From Methylobacter luteus IMV-B-3098 (GTDB taxonomy: Bacteria > Pseudomonadota > Gammaproteobacteria > Methylococcales > Methylomonadaceae), in NCBI RefSeq assembly GCF_000427625.1, contig NZ_KE386569.1:931376-995375 (forward strand): DNA of 64,000 bases, in the 5' to 3' direction. The notes below the pieces were generated by a model. That model worked only from the letters and a program-made list of their open reading frames with translations. It was not told where the DNA came from and made no database searches. Below are positions 62,794-64,000 of this stretch, piece after piece. The first letter of the stretch is position 1; each line of letters opens with the position of its first letter. The position numbers were made by a program, and so were the translations under genes.

Positions 62794-64000
62794 CTAACTC
62801 ACTTCAATGATGGCCACGGTGCCGTCTTCCTCAATCTCGACCATATGGCCCTGCGGTTCTTCGATGAACTGCACGGCGACCAGGACCAGCAGCGCGCCGC
62901 CGGCGATCACTATGAAAAATACGGCAGGTGAGACAAAAGACAGAATGGTCAGGAACAAGACGGCGCCGACATTGCCATAGGCGCCGACCATGCCGGCGAT
63001 TTGCCCGGTCAGGCGCCGCTTGATCAGAGGCACCATGCCGAATACGGCGCCTTCGCCGGCCTGCACGAAGAAAGAGCAGGCCATGGTCAGCATCACGGCC
63101 GCCGTTATCGACCATTCCGACGTGATTTGCGACATCAAAAGGTAGCCCACCGATAACCCGGAAATAAAAAGCGTTAACGACAGCTTGCGGCCGAACTTGT
63201 CGCTAATCCAGCCGCCGCCGGGGCGGGCGACCAGGTTCATGAAGGCAAAGCCCGATGCCAGCAGGCCGGCCTGCACGGATGTTACGCCTTGCGATTCATG
63301 GAACGTCTCGAAGAAAAACAGGGGCAGCATGGACACGACGGCCAGTTCGGAACCGAAGGTAATCAGATAGGCCAGGTCAAGAATGGCGACCTGTTTGAAC
63401 TTGTATTTATGAATCTCTTCAATCGGTTGCTGCAGGTGTCCCTCATTGACATGGATGATTTTGTAGACATTGTAGATGAACAGAAGCCAGATGCCGGCAT
63501 AACAGCCCAGCGCCGCGGGTTGCGTCAACAGGTGCGCGCCGGCCGGCGACAGTTTCCAGGTCAGCAAGGTCAGGGTGGCGTAGAGGGGGATGTTCATGAC
63601 GATGTAGAAGAACAAATCCCAGATGCTGCTGACTTCCATGGCGCCGGCCTTTTTGGGCTTGAAATAAGTGGAGCCCTTGGGCGTGTCCGAGACCGAGAAA
63701 AAATAGACGCCGGCATAAAGCAGCGAGATCGCGCCGGTGCTGGCGATCGCATAGCGCCAGCCATCGGGGCCGCCGTAAAGCAGCGCGAGCGTCGGCAGCG
63801 CCATGGCTGCCGCGGCGGAGCCGAAATTGCCCCAGCCGCCGTATATGCCCTCGGCAATGCCGACCTGCCGGGCCGGAAACCACTCGCCGACCATGCGGAT
63901 GCCGATGACGAAGCCGGCGCCGATAAAGCCCAACAGGAAGCGCGCCAGCGCCAATTGTTCAAAGCTGGAGGCAAAGGCGAACAGGAAGCAGGGCGCGCTG
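62794..64000 (-). CDS. narK: Nitrate/nitrite antiporter NarK (MFS), 5' end beyond the window
   Basis: About 402 residues visible; the frame stays open to the right edge, so the N-terminal spans are missing. Nitrate signature sequences: [40 protein letters not shown], and [26 protein letters not shown] holds the substrate Arg. It imports nitrate or exports nitrite at the inner membrane. A large insert loop ([20 protein letters not shown]) marks the assimilatory NarK subtype. Upstream in transcription of the phosphatase-kinase gene. Confidence 0.92.
   Translation of the reverse strand, partial: SAPCFLFAFASSFEQLALARFLLGFIGAGFVIGIRMVGEWFPARQVGIAEGIYGGWGNFGSAAAAMALPTLALLYGGPDGWRYAIASTGAISLLYAGVYFFSVSDTPKGSTYFKPKKAGAMEVSSIWDLFFYIVMNIPLYATLTLLTWKLSPAGAHLLTQPAALGCYAGIWLLFIYNVYKIIHVNEGHLQQPIEEIHKYKFKQVAILDLAYLITFGSELAVVSMLPLFFFETFHESQGVTSVQAGLLASGFAFMNLVARPGGGWISDKFGRKLSLTLFISGLSVGYLLMSQITSEWSITAAVMLTMACSFFVQAGEGAVFGMVPLIKRRLTGQIAGMVGAYGNVGAVLFLTILSFVSPAVFFIVIAGGALLVLVAVQFIEEPQGHMVEIEEDGTVAIIEVS

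Overview
The window reads as a chromosomal segment of a gammaproteobacterium, most likely a type I methanotroph (Methylococcales). This is an inference from gene style: an exopolysaccharide locus with exosortase-type sorting, a PEP-CTERM protein with a VPVPSAIWLMGSGLLGL-like tail, a nitrate transporter beside a PP2C/kinase fusion, and a large secreted protein resembling the choice-of-anchor O group. No methane-oxidation gene, rRNA or tRNA was seen, so the assignment is tentative.

Region 1 (about 1-38 kb) is a large exopolysaccharide/O-antigen locus. It opens with a GDP-D-glycero-D-manno-heptose module (hddC partial, gmhB, gmhA, hddA). Glycosyltransferases, a methyltransferase, a Wzy/WaaL-type polymerase, an SDR epimerase, a Gfo/Idh/MocA dehydrogenase, an AsnB-type amidotransferase, an (alpha/alpha)6-like protein and a polysaccharide-deacetylase-like protein follow. 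On the minus strand lie two secreted beta-helix proteins and an FN3-LamG protein. The plus strand resumes with a Wzx flippase, three glycosyltransferases and a second FN3 protein that carries PKD. Next come a VPEID-CTERM substrate and its exosortase E/protease, an L-2-hydroxyglutarate oxidase, a Wza-like export protein and an outer-membrane beta-barrel. The locus ends with an inverted glycosyltransferase that appears to interrupt a further gene.

Region 2 (38-41 kb) is an accessory scar. It holds a frameshifted murD 5' fragment, an hsdR 3' fragment, an HTH-like remnant, REP-type palindromes, and small secreted or PEP-CTERM proteins.

Region 3 (41-64 kb) is mostly ordinary metabolism and envelope functions: glycogen-debranching enzyme plus GT4; DUF167; GST plus arylamine N-acetyltransferase; ABM monooxygenase; a DUF421-DUF2254-MscS operon; a 1089-aa Cys-rich secreted protein and a Gln/Arg-rich small protein; an SRPBCC, LOV and sterol-desaturase group; OsmC; a LysR regulator divergent from an EthD gene; a PHB-depolymerase-like esterase; and the PP2C/Ser-Thr kinase fusion downstream of a partial narK.

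The most interesting points are the one-substrate exosortase E system, whose substrate carries three exact heptad repeats (W/K/aliphatic) and sits behind a 29-bp tandem promoter-region repeat; the gene-tail duplications that leave scars at gmhB and at a glycosyltransferase; the paralogous FN3 genes in opposite orientation; and a LOV photoreceptor whose stop overlaps a start codon of a sterol-desaturase gene.
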